A stretch of 64,000 nt of DNA from positions 76,545,104 through 76,609,103 of the forward strand of contig OX578137.1 of the NCBI GenBank assembly GCA_951213105.1. Reading direction: 5' to 3'. Of the stretch, positions 50,109 to 61,300 are shown piece by piece. The position numbers and the translations under genes were made by a program. Position 1 is the first letter of the stretch. The number at the start of each line of letters is the position of its first letter. The DNA is from Amaurobius ferox. Its lineage: Eukaryota > Arthropoda > Arachnida > Araneae > Amaurobiidae. The notes beneath the pieces are model-generated. The model saw only the letters and a program-made list of their open reading frames with translations, did no database searches and was not told where the DNA came from.

Positions 50109-50622
50109 ACAATACTAAGGAAAGAGTTAAAACTTCTTAGGGTACTTTAAATTGGACGTTTTCTGGCTTTCGCTGCAACAAAGTGTCAATAACATGTAAA
50201 ATCTAACGTTTTAACAAGGTCATTTTCAATGCTGAGAATTGATAGATTATTTAGCCTCTTTTCAGTCCTTATGCTTCTTAAGTTGTTTCTGATTAGTTTT
50301 AATTTAGAGAATGACCTTTCCCCACTAGCGTTGGATATCATCAAACACAGAAGTACTATTACGAAGAAGTACAGTATGAAGTACTATTTCAACATTTGGA
50401 AATGCTTGAATTATGTTTTCTCCACATAAATATGAATACAAACACTTTAAATCCACTTTTTGGGATTAATTTTCAAGTTCGTCCTTATTTCCTTCTTCAC
50501 TATTAAAAATCTTTAAGAAATTTTTTTTTCTTAAAGATTTTTTACTTTTATTTTTCGATCAAAATGAGGCCCTCCTTTGAAATGAGGTCCCTGGCATTCG
50601 CCAGTATGTTAATTCACCACTG
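50109..50622 (-). pseudogene. hAT fragment (copy B)
   Basis: Minus-strand equivalent of the hAT fragment in A. It starts CAGTGGTGAATTAAC at 50622 and is cut at the 1.57-kb deletion. An insertion containing 'AGTACTATTACGAAGAAGTA' near 50355, shared with copy C, breaks the dimerisation-domain frame. Confidence 0.6.
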
Positions 50623-50753
50623 CATCTTAACTACTATTACTATTTTGCACGAAACAAACAAATATATAGTTACAGCCTGCATATCGTGTTAACTGATATT
50701 TCACTATCGTATTAAGTAGTCTCAATAGTATATACTATCACAACCTTCATAGT

Positions 50754-50981
50754 TTGGACGAGGACTCTGTGTTGAAGTTGATAGATGCTAATATAAATGC
50801 CAGAATAAATTGTGCAATAAAAAAAATTACGGAAGTGTATAAGATTCCCAAATTTGCATGCCACATAACAAATATGCTATATGTGAAGTCTGCAACAAAA
50901 TATGGTTTGGGTTGTTCACTTTATTCACATAAGAATACAAAATATGGAATGCTTAAAAACTACACACAACATTACACTTAG
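50754..50981 (+). CDS. 75-aa hypothetical ORF (copy B)
   Basis: The predicted peptide starts 'MDEDSVLKLIDANIN', is lysine/asparagine-rich and has four cysteines in the C-terminal two-thirds. It is identical at protein level to the ORF at 52752-52979. On each copy it lies antisense to the element. I do not recognise it. Identity between B and C may reflect only recent duplication, since the frame is broken in A. Confidence 0.2.
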   Translation: MDEDSVLKLIDANINARINCAIKKITEVYKIPKFACHITNMLYVKSATKYGLGCSLYSHKNTKYGMLKNYTQHYT

Positions 50982-51846
50982 GACTCAAAAACATACAAAA
51001 CACATTATACAAATAATAATTATTTAAACCATTGTTTTCGGTTATTAATTTAACCATAATTTATTGAAAAACTGTTATATCTAAAGGGAATTTCAACAAT
51101 TTATAAATAGCATCACATACACATCCTGACAGATTCTTCATGAAAACTGTGAAAAAGTATGACATCGCAAAACTTGAAACGCCGATAAAGTCCGGAAGGG
51201 ATAGAAATATTTAATAAGGTCATAATGAATAACTGAGTGCGATTATATGTTATGTTTCTATAAAATATTTGCAATAAATTTTACTCAAACATCCATTCAT
51301 TGAGAGCGTACTAGTTTACATTGTTTAACATTAGAAATGGGGAAATTACTTTAATCACAGATATACATTTTTAAATTGGATCCAGTCAGGTCATTTTGTA
51401 CAGTTCTAAATTAGTAAATTGGGCGATCGGTATACATTAAAATAAAATTTTATGACCGCACGTTCAAATGAACAAGTGATCACACAAGTAATTTATCTAC
51501 TGATCGTCAAACTGGTATATATTTAAGAGTAAACTTGCCATGTTTCTTTTAAACAAACAAATCATAACTCACCAATCGGAATATTTTTCATATTGTCTAC
51601 TGTATATCCGTAATCATTGGGAAATCAATCCTCTGCTCGAAGTGACGGCCATCTTGTTTCAAATGAAGCTTTTTCATTGGTGTCCTTTTCAGCGGTAACG
51701 CATCACGTGACCAACGCATCCGCTAAACATGAACTTGAACCATGTTCAACGGATGAACGCACGGTCGTGCGTTCGAGCCTGTGATTGGTTGACGTACAGC
51801 TCCCAACGGATGGGCAACGTACCAACGCGTCAGTGGAAACTGGGGC

Positions 51847-51890
51847 TTAGGTGTTCTATGCCTCTCTCTCTTTTTTTTTTTGTGTGTTTA
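51847..51890. other. 44-bp spacer between head-to-head copies B and C
   Basis: It begins and ends with TTA, the presumed target triplet of each copy, and is mostly a CT/T-rich and TG-rich run. The two left termini face each other across it. Confidence 0.7.
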
Positions 51891-51939
51891 GGCCCGGTTT
51901 CCACTGACGCGTTGGTACGTTGCCCATCCGTTGGGAGCT

Positions 51940-52025
51940 GTACGTCAACCAATCACAGGCTCGAACGCACGACCGTGCGTTCATCCGTTGAACATGGTTC
52001 AAGTTCATGTTTAACGGATGCGTTG
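51940..52025. promoter_or_regulatory. Subterminal palindromes of the large TIR element
   Basis: GAACGCACGACCGTGCGTTC (about 51962-51981) is a near-perfect palindrome, followed by CATCCGTT...AACGGATG arms (about 51982-52020) around a loop. The same is present at about 22171-22230 (copy D) and, inverted, at 51717-51776 (copy B). Repeats of this sort next to the ends are candidate transposase-binding sites. Confidence 0.5.
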
Positions 52026-52751
52026 GTCACGTGATGCGTTACCGCTGAAAAGGACACCAATGAAAAAGCTTCCTTTGAAACAAGATGGCCGTCACTTCGA
52101 GGAGAGGATTGATTTCCCAATGATTTCGGATATACAGCAGACAATATGAAAAATATTCCGATTGGTGAGTTATGATTTGTTTGTTTAAAAGAAACATGGT
52201 ACTGTTAAATCTATACCAGTTTGACGATAATTAGATAAATTACTTGTGTGATCACTTGTTCATTTGAACGTGTGGTCATAAAATTTTATTTTAATGTATA
52301 CCGATCGCCCAATTTGCTAATTTAGAACTGTACAAAATGACCTGACTGGATCCAATTTAAAAATGTGTATCTGTGATTAAAGTAATTTCCCCATTTCTAA
52401 TGTTAAACAATGTAAACTAGTACGCTCTCACTGAATGGATGTTTGAGTAAAATTTATTGCAAATATTTTATAGAAACATAACATATAATCGCACTCAGTT
52501 ATTCATTATGACCATATTAAATAATTCTATCCCTTCCGGACTTTATCGGCATTTCAAGTTTTGCGATGTCATACTTTTTCACATAGTTTTCATGAAGAAT
52601 CTGTCAGGATGTGTATGTGATGCTATTTATAAATTGTTGAAATTCCCTTTAGATATAACAGTTTTTCAATAAATTATGATTAAATTAATATCCGAAAACA
52701 ATGGTTTAAATAATTATTATTTGTATAGTGTGTTTTGTATATTTTTGAGTC

Positions 52752-52979
52752 CTAAGTGTAATGTTGTGTGTAGTTTTTAAGCATTCCATATTTTGTATTC
52801 TTATGTGAATAAAGTGAACAACCCAAACCATATTTTGTTGCAGACTTCACATATAGCATATTTGTTATGTGGCATGCAAATTTGGGAATCTTATACACTT
52901 CCGTAATTTTTTTTATTGCACAATTTATTCTGGCATTTATATTAGCATCTATCAACTTCAACACAGAGTCCTCGTCCAA
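52752..52979 (-). CDS. 75-aa hypothetical ORF (copy C)
   Basis: Same predicted protein, residue for residue, as at 50754-50981. It lies antisense to the element near its left end. No recognised domain. See the copy B entry for caution on coding status. Confidence 0.2.
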   Translation of the reverse strand: MDEDSVLKLIDANINARINCAIKKITEVYKIPKFACHITNMLYVKSATKYGLGCSLYSHKNTKYGMLKNYTQHYT

Positions 52980-53110
52980 ACTATGAAGGTTGTGATAGTA
53001 TATACTATTGAGACTACTTAATATGATAGTGAAATATAAGTTAACACGATATGCAGGCTGTAACTATATATTTGTTTGTTTTGTGCAAAATAGTAATAGT
53101 AGTTAAGATG

Positions 53111-53946
53111 CAGTGGTGAATTAACATACGGGCGAATGCCAGGGACCTCATTTCAGAGGAGGGTCTCATTTTGATCGATAAATAAAAGTAAAAAATCTTT
53201 AAGAAAAAAAAATTTCTTAAAGATTTTTAATAGTGAAGAAGGAAATAAGGACGAACTTGAAAATGAATCCCAAAAAGTGGATTTAAAGTGTTTGTATTCG
53301 TATTTATGTGGAGAAAACATAATTCAAGCGTTTCCAAATGTTGAAATAGTACTTCATACTGTACTTCTTCTTCGTAATAGTACTTCTGTGTTTGATGATA
53401 TCCAACGCTAGTGGGGAAAGGTCATTCTCTAAATTAAAACTAATCAGAAACAACTTAAGAAGCATAAGGACTGAAAAGAGGCCAAATCATCTGTCAATTC
53501 TTAGCATTGAAAATGACCTTGTTAAAACATTAGATTTTATATGTTATTGACACTTTGTTGCAGCGAAAGCCAGAAAACGTCCAATTTAAAGTACCCTAAG
53601 AAGTTTTAACTCTTTCCTTAGTATTGTGCTGTTATATCAATATTTACCAGACAGTTTAAAAAAAAAAAAAAAAAAAAATTATAATATTTAAACACTTGTG
53701 TCATTTAATATTTTCATAAAATATTATTATTCTCATTTTAATTTAATTTCTGTTTAAACTTTTGGGTGCAAATATTTCGAGTATGTTTATTAGATGAAAG
53801 GAAAAGCGTAGCAAGATTTGTATATAACAAGATTCAACGTGTTTATTTTTAAGTACTTTTCTTTTTTTTTTCAAATTGGCTGTTAGGGGGAGGGGAGCTC
53901 TTCAGAAAAGATTGCCGGGGCCACATTCTCCCATGATTCGCCACTG
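53111..53946 (+). pseudogene. hAT fragment (copy C)
   Basis: Same boundaries as in A (CAGTGGTGAATTAAC to the complement of CAGTGGCGAATCATG). The coding part around 53340-53550 is disrupted by an insertion, 'GTACTTCTTCTTCGTAATAG', which repeats and inverts neighbouring sequence; A lacks it. A longer A run lies at about 53660-53678. Confidence 0.62.
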
Positions 53947-54271
53947 TTAATATGAAATGTATGTTCTCTTCTATCCAGTGACTGAGTGCCAATACACTTT
54001 TGTGTAACAGGCGGTTTGTACTTGCTATTCCGGGAATCTTGAAAATAGGGACTTGCAGATTTTGCAATTGTAAATCAATATTTGTTTAACAACATCTTGT
54101 CCATTACATCTGTAAGCAACATCTTAATCATTGATATGTTATGTATATATTTATGTTAATTTTTTTACATAATTTTCTATAAATTTTACTGCAATTATTA
54201 TTTTTTTTTTTTTCGAGAAAAAATGCCAAAAGAGTTAAGCACAGCTATTATATTTATATGATACTGGTATG

Positions 54272-54490
54272 TTGAGACCCAGACCGTCCGACCTACCAGA
54301 AAGGTGTAAGGTAACTGTATGGACGGCCGGGAAGTGCCACCCAATTTAGACCGGAACCCAGTGGGGGAGGCATCCACAGGGACCGTACCCTCCTTCCCCT
54401 ACCACCAACCTCTCGGAAGGACTTACGGACCCACATGTTTAACGTGATCGTTCTCCGCATGAACACGGCGGCATTTGTGGTAGCGTGCAA
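54272..54490 (-). mobile_element. 5'-truncated SINE body (copy C)
   Basis: It occupies the same insertion site as the tRNA-headed SINE of copy A, with the same duplication TATGATACTGGTATG (54257-54271; AATGATACTGGTATG at 54491-54505). Only the body and a short stub remain. The stub reads 'GTAGCGTGCAAA', matching the B-box-deleted relic of the 5S-headed SINEs and not the tRNA head found in A. Confidence 0.72.
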
Positions 54491-55651
54491 AATGATACTG
54501 GTATGTGAAAAACTTTTGGTTAATGAACTCTGAGCTGAAATTTCTTATCCTGAATTATTCACTCTTTATTAGCAGAATGTTATAGCATATTATGCAGCAT
54601 TACAATTAGATTTGTCATGTTTTCATTTTGCTAACTTGTGTGAATACAGAATTAGTGCATATTTAATACTTATGTGAAAGTTGTTATTTAACATAATACA
54701 ATGGGGAATGTTTTATATATTAAAATAATTTATTTTACTTTACTTTTAAAAAATAAGTCCAGAACAAAAGTTTTAAGGCCTGACCAGACCCAAAAAATTT
54801 TTAAAATTAAGCCCAGCCCAAGCCTGTATTAAATTAGAAAATTTAGACTAGCCCAAATCTACATCAAATTGAAAAATTTGACATGGCCAAGACCGGTCTT
54901 AATTTAGGTAAGAAGTAAAATTGGTATTGAGTTGTATATCTGATCAGCTTGACTAGGATGGGGTGTGCCATATTTCAAGTCGGATTGCTGGATTAGCTGA
55001 AAAAGTAGACTGTTTTTGGTCGTGAAATAAACGTTCATAATTTTGTTTTGAAGTAATAATCTACAGGTTTCGATGGTGGGACACTCATATCATACATTAC
55101 TGAAGTACATTAGCTGTGTACTGTGAGATCACATCTTTTCTGTGGAGTGGGGGTGCTTAATGTGTGTTGTTATACCACTACATAGTTTAATTCCAGTTTA
55201 CAAAAGTTTCTGTGCATATTTTTTTATAAATGTATATTTTAATCATCGTAAAAAATTAACAGTCATTTGTATTTTAATTGTAGTAAAAACTTAACAGGTA
55301 AAATAAATAGTATTATTTGACCTTTTTTTTTTTCTTTCATGTTTCCACAAATTTGGATTCTGAAGTTTTAATTTTTTTTTACAAATTCTCATTTGAAGTG
55401 ATGGATACGTGTTTTTATATATTTTCTATCAATATTGATAAACAGAAATATTGATAGAAAATCTATTTAGAAATATTTTTCAAGGTGCGTGTGGTATTCA
55501 AGTCTGATGTTTATTACCATGAATTTTTATCTACAGCTAGATACCATAATTTAAAAATATTCATTCTAATAGTTGAGTACAAGCAGTTTTGATGTGCTTT
55601 TTTTTACCAAGGGTTATAAAGTTATACTAATTCTGATTTAATTTGTTACAG

Positions 55652-55763
55652 GAATTTAAAGTGTGTAGAAAGAGCCCTCTATATCTTGAAGGAACTGAAA
55701 AATCTATTGCTGATGTCAGCAGACATCTCTGCTCTGATCCCTTAAGATTGTGAAGAAGTTACG
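55652..55763 (+). CDS. Exon-like sequence with splice sites (copy C)
   Basis: 112 bp between TTTGTTACAG and GTATGT, as in A, with few substitutions; one changes Phe to Tyr in the first frame. Both candidate frames remain open to the same stops. Product unknown. Its downstream partner is at 58165. Confidence 0.35.
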
Positions 55764-56260
55764 GTATGTTTTTGTCACATAAATTTCAGTGCTTGGCATT
55801 TACTATTCCTAGTTGATATACAGTAAATTAGAAATTCCTTAATTGGTGATTAAAAAGTGTAAAATGGATGAATTTAAGTAAACGTTTGATGTTGCTATGC
55901 TGTTAAAAGTCAAATACTTGTATATAGGACTTTGTGGGGTAAACTGTTCCATATTTATAATATATGCTAAGTAAATTTTTATAATGACAAACACATCTAT
56001 CATATAAATGCTATCTTGCTGTAGTCATTTTAATTCATAATCTGCAATTTGAATTCTCGTGATTTGGTTATCAGTCTCTTAAACACACACATGTGGGTTA
56101 GTCATTTCATTTTCAAGGACTTTCCGATGATCGTTTGGAAACACCTGACCTGTGCAGTAGGCATGCAAGCAGCTCACTAAGTAAAAACATATATTCAAGA
56201 AATTTAATTTAGCATTTTTGAAATTAAAGTTTTGAAAATTTTAATTTTCATTACAATTAT

Positions 56261-56520
56261 CAATCTAGTCAACTAAAATTTCTTAGAATAAATGCTATTT
56301 TTATTCTGATTTTCAGTTTTATATAAGCAAGCTAAACAATTTGAAATCAGCTGTAAAAGTTACTGGTTTTAGATTTAAATCGTACAATAATTAATCTAGT
56401 CAACTAAAACTTCTTAGAATAAATGCTAATTTTATTCTGTTTTCAGTTTTATATAAGCAAGCTAAACAATTTGAAATCAGCTGTAAAGGTTACTGGTTTT
56501 AGATTTAAATTGTATCTTGT
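56261..56520 (+). repeat. 131-bp tandem duplication specific to B and C
   Basis: Two units starting 'TCTAGTCAACTAAAA' at about 56264 and 56394, each containing 'TATATAAGCAAGCTAAACAA' and 'GCTGTAAARGTTACTGGTTT'. B has the same duplication, inverted, at about 48690-48950. A has one unit, preceded by its own ~40-bp triplet repeat (about 38232-38336). Confidence 0.7.
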
Positions 56521-57234
56521 GTAAATGACCTCTTTCAAATTAAATTGCAACTATTGTGAAAAGGATCAAATTGAATTTAAACTGCATTCATCGTAAGACG
56601 GATTTAATCTGTTTCATATATTGCACATGTAATACATAACTCATTTGTCTTAAAAAGTTACTGCTAGCTTGGGACACCACCACTATGCATCAACATATCA
56701 AGTACATTTATTGCCCACACACAAGGTGTTTATTTAGGACATATGCAGGCTATGATACCAAGTAGTAGCACATGCCATATTTTTAATATGGATAAGCTGC
56801 ATTTTAATATTTTCTTTGTTAGCACAGCCTATTCTACTGAATAGGGGTGCATATATTTAGTTTGCACAGGTCACATTTTATTTTTAGGTAGTGTAGTATA
56901 GCAACTTATATCTAAATAAAACAGTGCTCACATATTATTTGTTTATAAAAGTTATTGCTAAAACAGTGACTGTCATAGATAGCAATTTTTAATTTTTCAA
57001 TTCATTAGTTTTTTAATTGGTAAATATTTAATGATTTTTTAAACTATTTTGACTAATGAAAAATTTAATATTCCAAGATAAAATTACTTTTACATAGTTT
57101 AATTTAGGAGTCAGTATCTGTATATTTTTACTAACGACTGCACAGCCCTGAGTGTTCACAATGATCAGTTTGTAAACATATTGCATAAAAAGAAGAATTG
57201 CTAATGACCATTATATATATAGAAACATAACATG

Positions 57235-57655
57235 TTGTTGAGACCCAGACCGTCCGACTCATCCAGAGAACATGAGCAACTAATTAGACGGCCGGTACCA
57301 GAAAGGTGTATGGTAACTGTTTGGATAGTCGGGAAGTGCCACACAATTTAGACCGGAACCCAGTGGGGGGGGGGGGGCGTCCACAGAGACCGTACCCTCC
57401 TTCCCTACCACCAATCTCTCGAAAGGACTTTCGGACCCACATGTTTAAAGTGATTGTACTCCGCATGAACACGGCGGCAGTTGTTGCAGCGTGCAAATCC
57501 AGTGCAAACCACCGGGCTACTGTGCTCGAAATGTGCAAACAGCACGCGGTGTTCCCATGTGGTCACCCAACCAAGTACTAACTGCCCCCGATGCTGCTTG
57601 ACTTCGGTGATCTAACAAGAACCGGTGTTTTCGGCACTGTAGGGCCGTTGACGCA
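57235..57655 (-). mobile_element. SINE with 5S rRNA head (copy C)
   Basis: Minus strand: 5S head (57652-57535), B-box-less tRNA relic, shared body. Duplications AAACATAACATG (57223-57234) and AAACATAACGTG (57656-57667). A G run of about 13 (about 57365-57377) interrupts the body. Confidence 0.88.
57535..57652 (-). ncRNA. 5S rRNA-derived SINE head (copy C)
   Basis: 118 bases matching the same 5S blocks as in A and B, including 'ACCGAAGTCAAGCAGCATCG' and 'TTAGTACTTGGTTGGGTGAC'. Part of a SINE. Confidence 0.85.
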
Positions 57656-58164
57656 AAACATAACGTGAAATATGCCATGCTAATGGGGATTAAGATTTAG
57701 CAACTTGTTGCCACTAAAGTTAAAGCTTCATATCATTCCAATATTTTATAAGCATTTTCTTTGTCCATGAAACATTATTTTTTGAAAATTTTCATATGAG
57801 CTAAGATAGCAACACTATTTTTAATCAGCTTCTCCTGCATAAAAGTCATATTTGGTTGTAGAAAATTGCATTTTTGTATAACTAGCCGACAGCCAGTGGT
57901 TACTTTTTTTATCGGGTACGACTAACGATAGAACTGAAAACCTCACTTTTGTGATCAAAATCTACTGCTTTATGGTATATATCAATCCAAATGCATAAAT
58001 TTCAAATATAATTTTAAAGTTTAAAAAAAAGTATTCCTAACAGAAAAAAAAATGAAGACATGTGTGGTTTATGTCAGGCCTTTGCTGATATTCTATTCAT
58101 TTAATTTTGTAAAATATTTAAAAATGAGAATTCTTTAAAACTGTATACATTTTATTTTTTACAG

Positions 58165-58345
58165 GTTTTTCTGAATTGAAGTATGGACTAGAGATTTTAA
58201 AGAAAGTTTGACTGGATCTAGTTTTGTTTTAAAAAAATATTCATATTTGTTGAACATAATCTGTTATAAAATATTGTATTTCTTATATCTAAGAATTTTA
58301 GCTGTATACTTTTGAAAAATAAACAAATTAAATTTATGTATTTGA
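58165..58345 (+). other. Candidate 3' terminal exon with AATAAA (copy C)
   Basis: Acceptor TTATTTTTTACAG ending at 58164; AATAAA at 58318-58323. Sequence nearly identical to 40100 onward. Confidence 0.35.
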
Positions 58346-61300
58346 TTTTATTGTTAATTAGTATGTTTTGAATTTATCCATATGTGTGGGATTCAATGTT
58401 GAGACAAAAATGTCTCAAAACCGTTAGGTCTAGGAAGCTGAAATTTGGTAAGTATTTAATTCTTACTCCAAAAGAGTTCACGAGTAATCATGATGCAAAG
58501 TTTTTTGGAGGGGTATCCTGGCCCCAGTATCTGGTGAAAATATTGAATAAGACAAGTCCAATATTCAGCTACACTGTTCTTATTAAAATGTTCTCTGTAG
58601 AAGCGAAGCTGAAACTATGTTATAACAACGGCTATTCATATTACCATTGTTGTAAGCAAACTGTCACCTAACTAAAAGTGCTGTGGTAAGATCCAATAAG
58701 TTCAACACTTTTCTGTATAGAGGAAAAATATTTCAGCAATGGGCAGTTGATCAACAAATTTGGAATTCTTTAGATATGTTTTCAAAACTGGATTCACAGT
58801 TAGTTATATTGCTTTTTAGTTTGGATTCAAATGTGGATTTCAGTTAATTTGCTAAAAAAAAATTTATAAAATATGTGGTTTATACTGAAATATTCTATTA
58901 GATTTATTATAAGAAGCATCTGTTTTTCATTTCCATTCAATTAATGTTAATACATTAATAAAAAATAATTATTTTTCTCCTTTAATGATAATTTATTTCT
59001 TCGTTTTCTTTTTTCATTATTCAGTATTTTTCTGGTTTGAGTGGAAGTAAAAACAATATCTGAAAAAAATTATACAAGCACATACGGTATCTTGCATCAT
59101 TAATTTTCAATGGTTATAAGCTAGTTTTATTATATTAATATAAAAAATATAACATTACAGGTTTGAAAGTTGAAAAAGCATTATTAAAATCATATTAATA
59201 AAATCAAAATGCGTTTTTGTGAGCATGTCAATTATTGAACTCAGCTTTGACATTTTAAACAAATGTAAAAATTATCACAACTCAAATTCTAACTAAATGA
59301 GCACATTTTATTTTTTTAACTAAATGTTAATTCTGGAAGTCCAATTGGATTAAATTTTTTTCATTGTTAAATATAATTTGCATATTACTTTGATGGTTTG
59401 TAGTCGATGGGAAAAACAAAACTGGCGAAGTAGCCACAAAGAGGAACTACAGAGAAAACCTATAAGATGGCCTGATGAAGCTGTATCATCAATGATGAGA
59501 ATTTTATTTATATTTATAAATACTATTTATTTAATTAAACTATATAAATATATTGATATTGCAACAAACAGCTTGTTACCAGCTTCTCAACCAGCTGCTA
59601 TATGTACTCGGCTGGTCTGGGTTTTCAACAAACAGTCTGTTTTGATTGCTCTCAAACCGACATAATTTTAAAATACACGACAATGTGGATTATTCCTTTT
59701 TATCTATTTTGTATTCTCCATGAAGTAGTGTGAAATACCCAGTAAAATCCTGCTTGAAATTGAGTGAGGTTATCAAAAATTTTTGCCATTGGCTGGTATT
59801 ATAAAGTTGTTGGCCTAGCATTCTAAACTGATTAAAGAAATAGGAAAAAAAAAATTATAAATGCAAGTGGAAAAAAGTTACAATATTATAGGAAAATAGT
59901 TTTATTTATAAAGGCAAGCTGATTTTACTCCTAAAATATATTGGGAAGCTTACTGGTGCTTTATTGGCTATTTGTATCACTCAGATTTCCTTCTTTTTAC
60001 TTTGAAGAATAAGTTAGGTAAAATATATATTATAAGAAAGAAGTTACTGCAATTTTTTTAAAGTGTCAATTTTTTCTTCCATAAACTTCAGCTTACCAAG
60101 TTTAATCTATTGAAGCAATTTAATATTTCAAAGATCAAATTATAATAAGAAGCGAAAAGAATTTGTAGTAATGTTCATTGTTTTATTGAAGATATTAGGT
60201 AGGAAGAGCATTGGTTTATGTGAGAGAAATAAGCATTTGTCTTGTTGGATTATATTTATACTTCACACAAAATGCTGACATCTGATTAATAATTTTTTAA
60301 CACTATTCTCATTAACTGTGAGTCAGTGGCTTATTAATCACATTTGTCTATTTCAATATTATTTGCTGACAGTTGCAGAATATAATTGTAAAGTCAGTTA
60401 AAGCTAAATCATGTTAATATTTGATTGTTCCACATCAGGAAACAGGATTAGCTTAAGTTGGATCAGATATGAAATTAATTTATTGCTTAAAAAAGTAGAT
60501 TAAATTTTTTGTGTTTTGATAATACTTTTCACTGTCTAAGTTGTAAAACTTATAATATCAAGAAAATCTAGGTATTTTGTAAATAGTATACCTTGGTAGC
60601 CAAACAATACTTTAACAAACACTGATGAATATACAAAAGACACAAAATATTATGTAAAATAAATATGTATAGCAGAATGGGCAAGAAATTGTCATTAAGA
60701 AGCACCCAAAATTTGCAAAATGGTATATCGACCAACATATGCACTAAAACCTCTTAAGTAGTGCACAAGGTTCATGAAGACTTTTGATCAAAAATTATAA
60801 AATTTGGAAAGCAAAATAACATTTAGATTTAAGGTAAGTATCGTTCAACTTTACTTTTAAAAAATCTAACATATCTGGTAAAGATCTCATAAACTAGGTG
60901 ATTTTTCACAGCCAACATACTATTAAAAATCTGAGTTCTTTTATAAGAAAATGAATGGGAATTCAAACGATTTTATTTTTACAATTATATATATATATAT
61001 AAACTCAGGCTGTTTATTTAAATTTATACTGGAAGATATTAATTTTAAAGATGTAATAGATGCTAATATATCAATTGGTGCATTTCGAAATTACTAAATA
61101 ATTAAGAAGAAATATAATTAAGATTTTTGCAATATTGGTAGAGAGAGACTTTCACAAATAAATAATCTCATATATATTAAACGAGAATTGTGGTCAAAAA
61201 TGCACATAAGCTCAATTCAAGAATTTACCAAAATAGGATTTTATTTGAAAAATCCCTAAATAGAGAATTTGAAAAAACAGATTTACATATATACTGGAAT

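Larger units (their letters stand above)
43916..51846 (-). mobile_element. Large TIR element, copy B (inverted, right end truncated)
   Basis: It is the reverse complement of the A/C sequence. Its left terminus is intact at 51846 (reading GCCCCAGTTTCCACTGACGC on the minus strand) and followed by TTA (51847-51849). The right inverted repeat is lost at the junction with A. A deletion of about 1.57 kb (junction near 50100) removes the region corresponding to A 35510-37080, including the first SINE. It keeps the 5S-headed SINE (47530-47946), both exon-like segments and most of the hAT fragment. No transposase gene. Confidence 0.88.

Noticed and set aside
59378..59665. 95-codon frame in copy C (partly mirrored at about 41341-41610 in A)
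   Set aside because: Contains simple AT-rich stretches translated as Ile/Leu/Tyr runs; the frame is not kept in A and no domain is recognisable.
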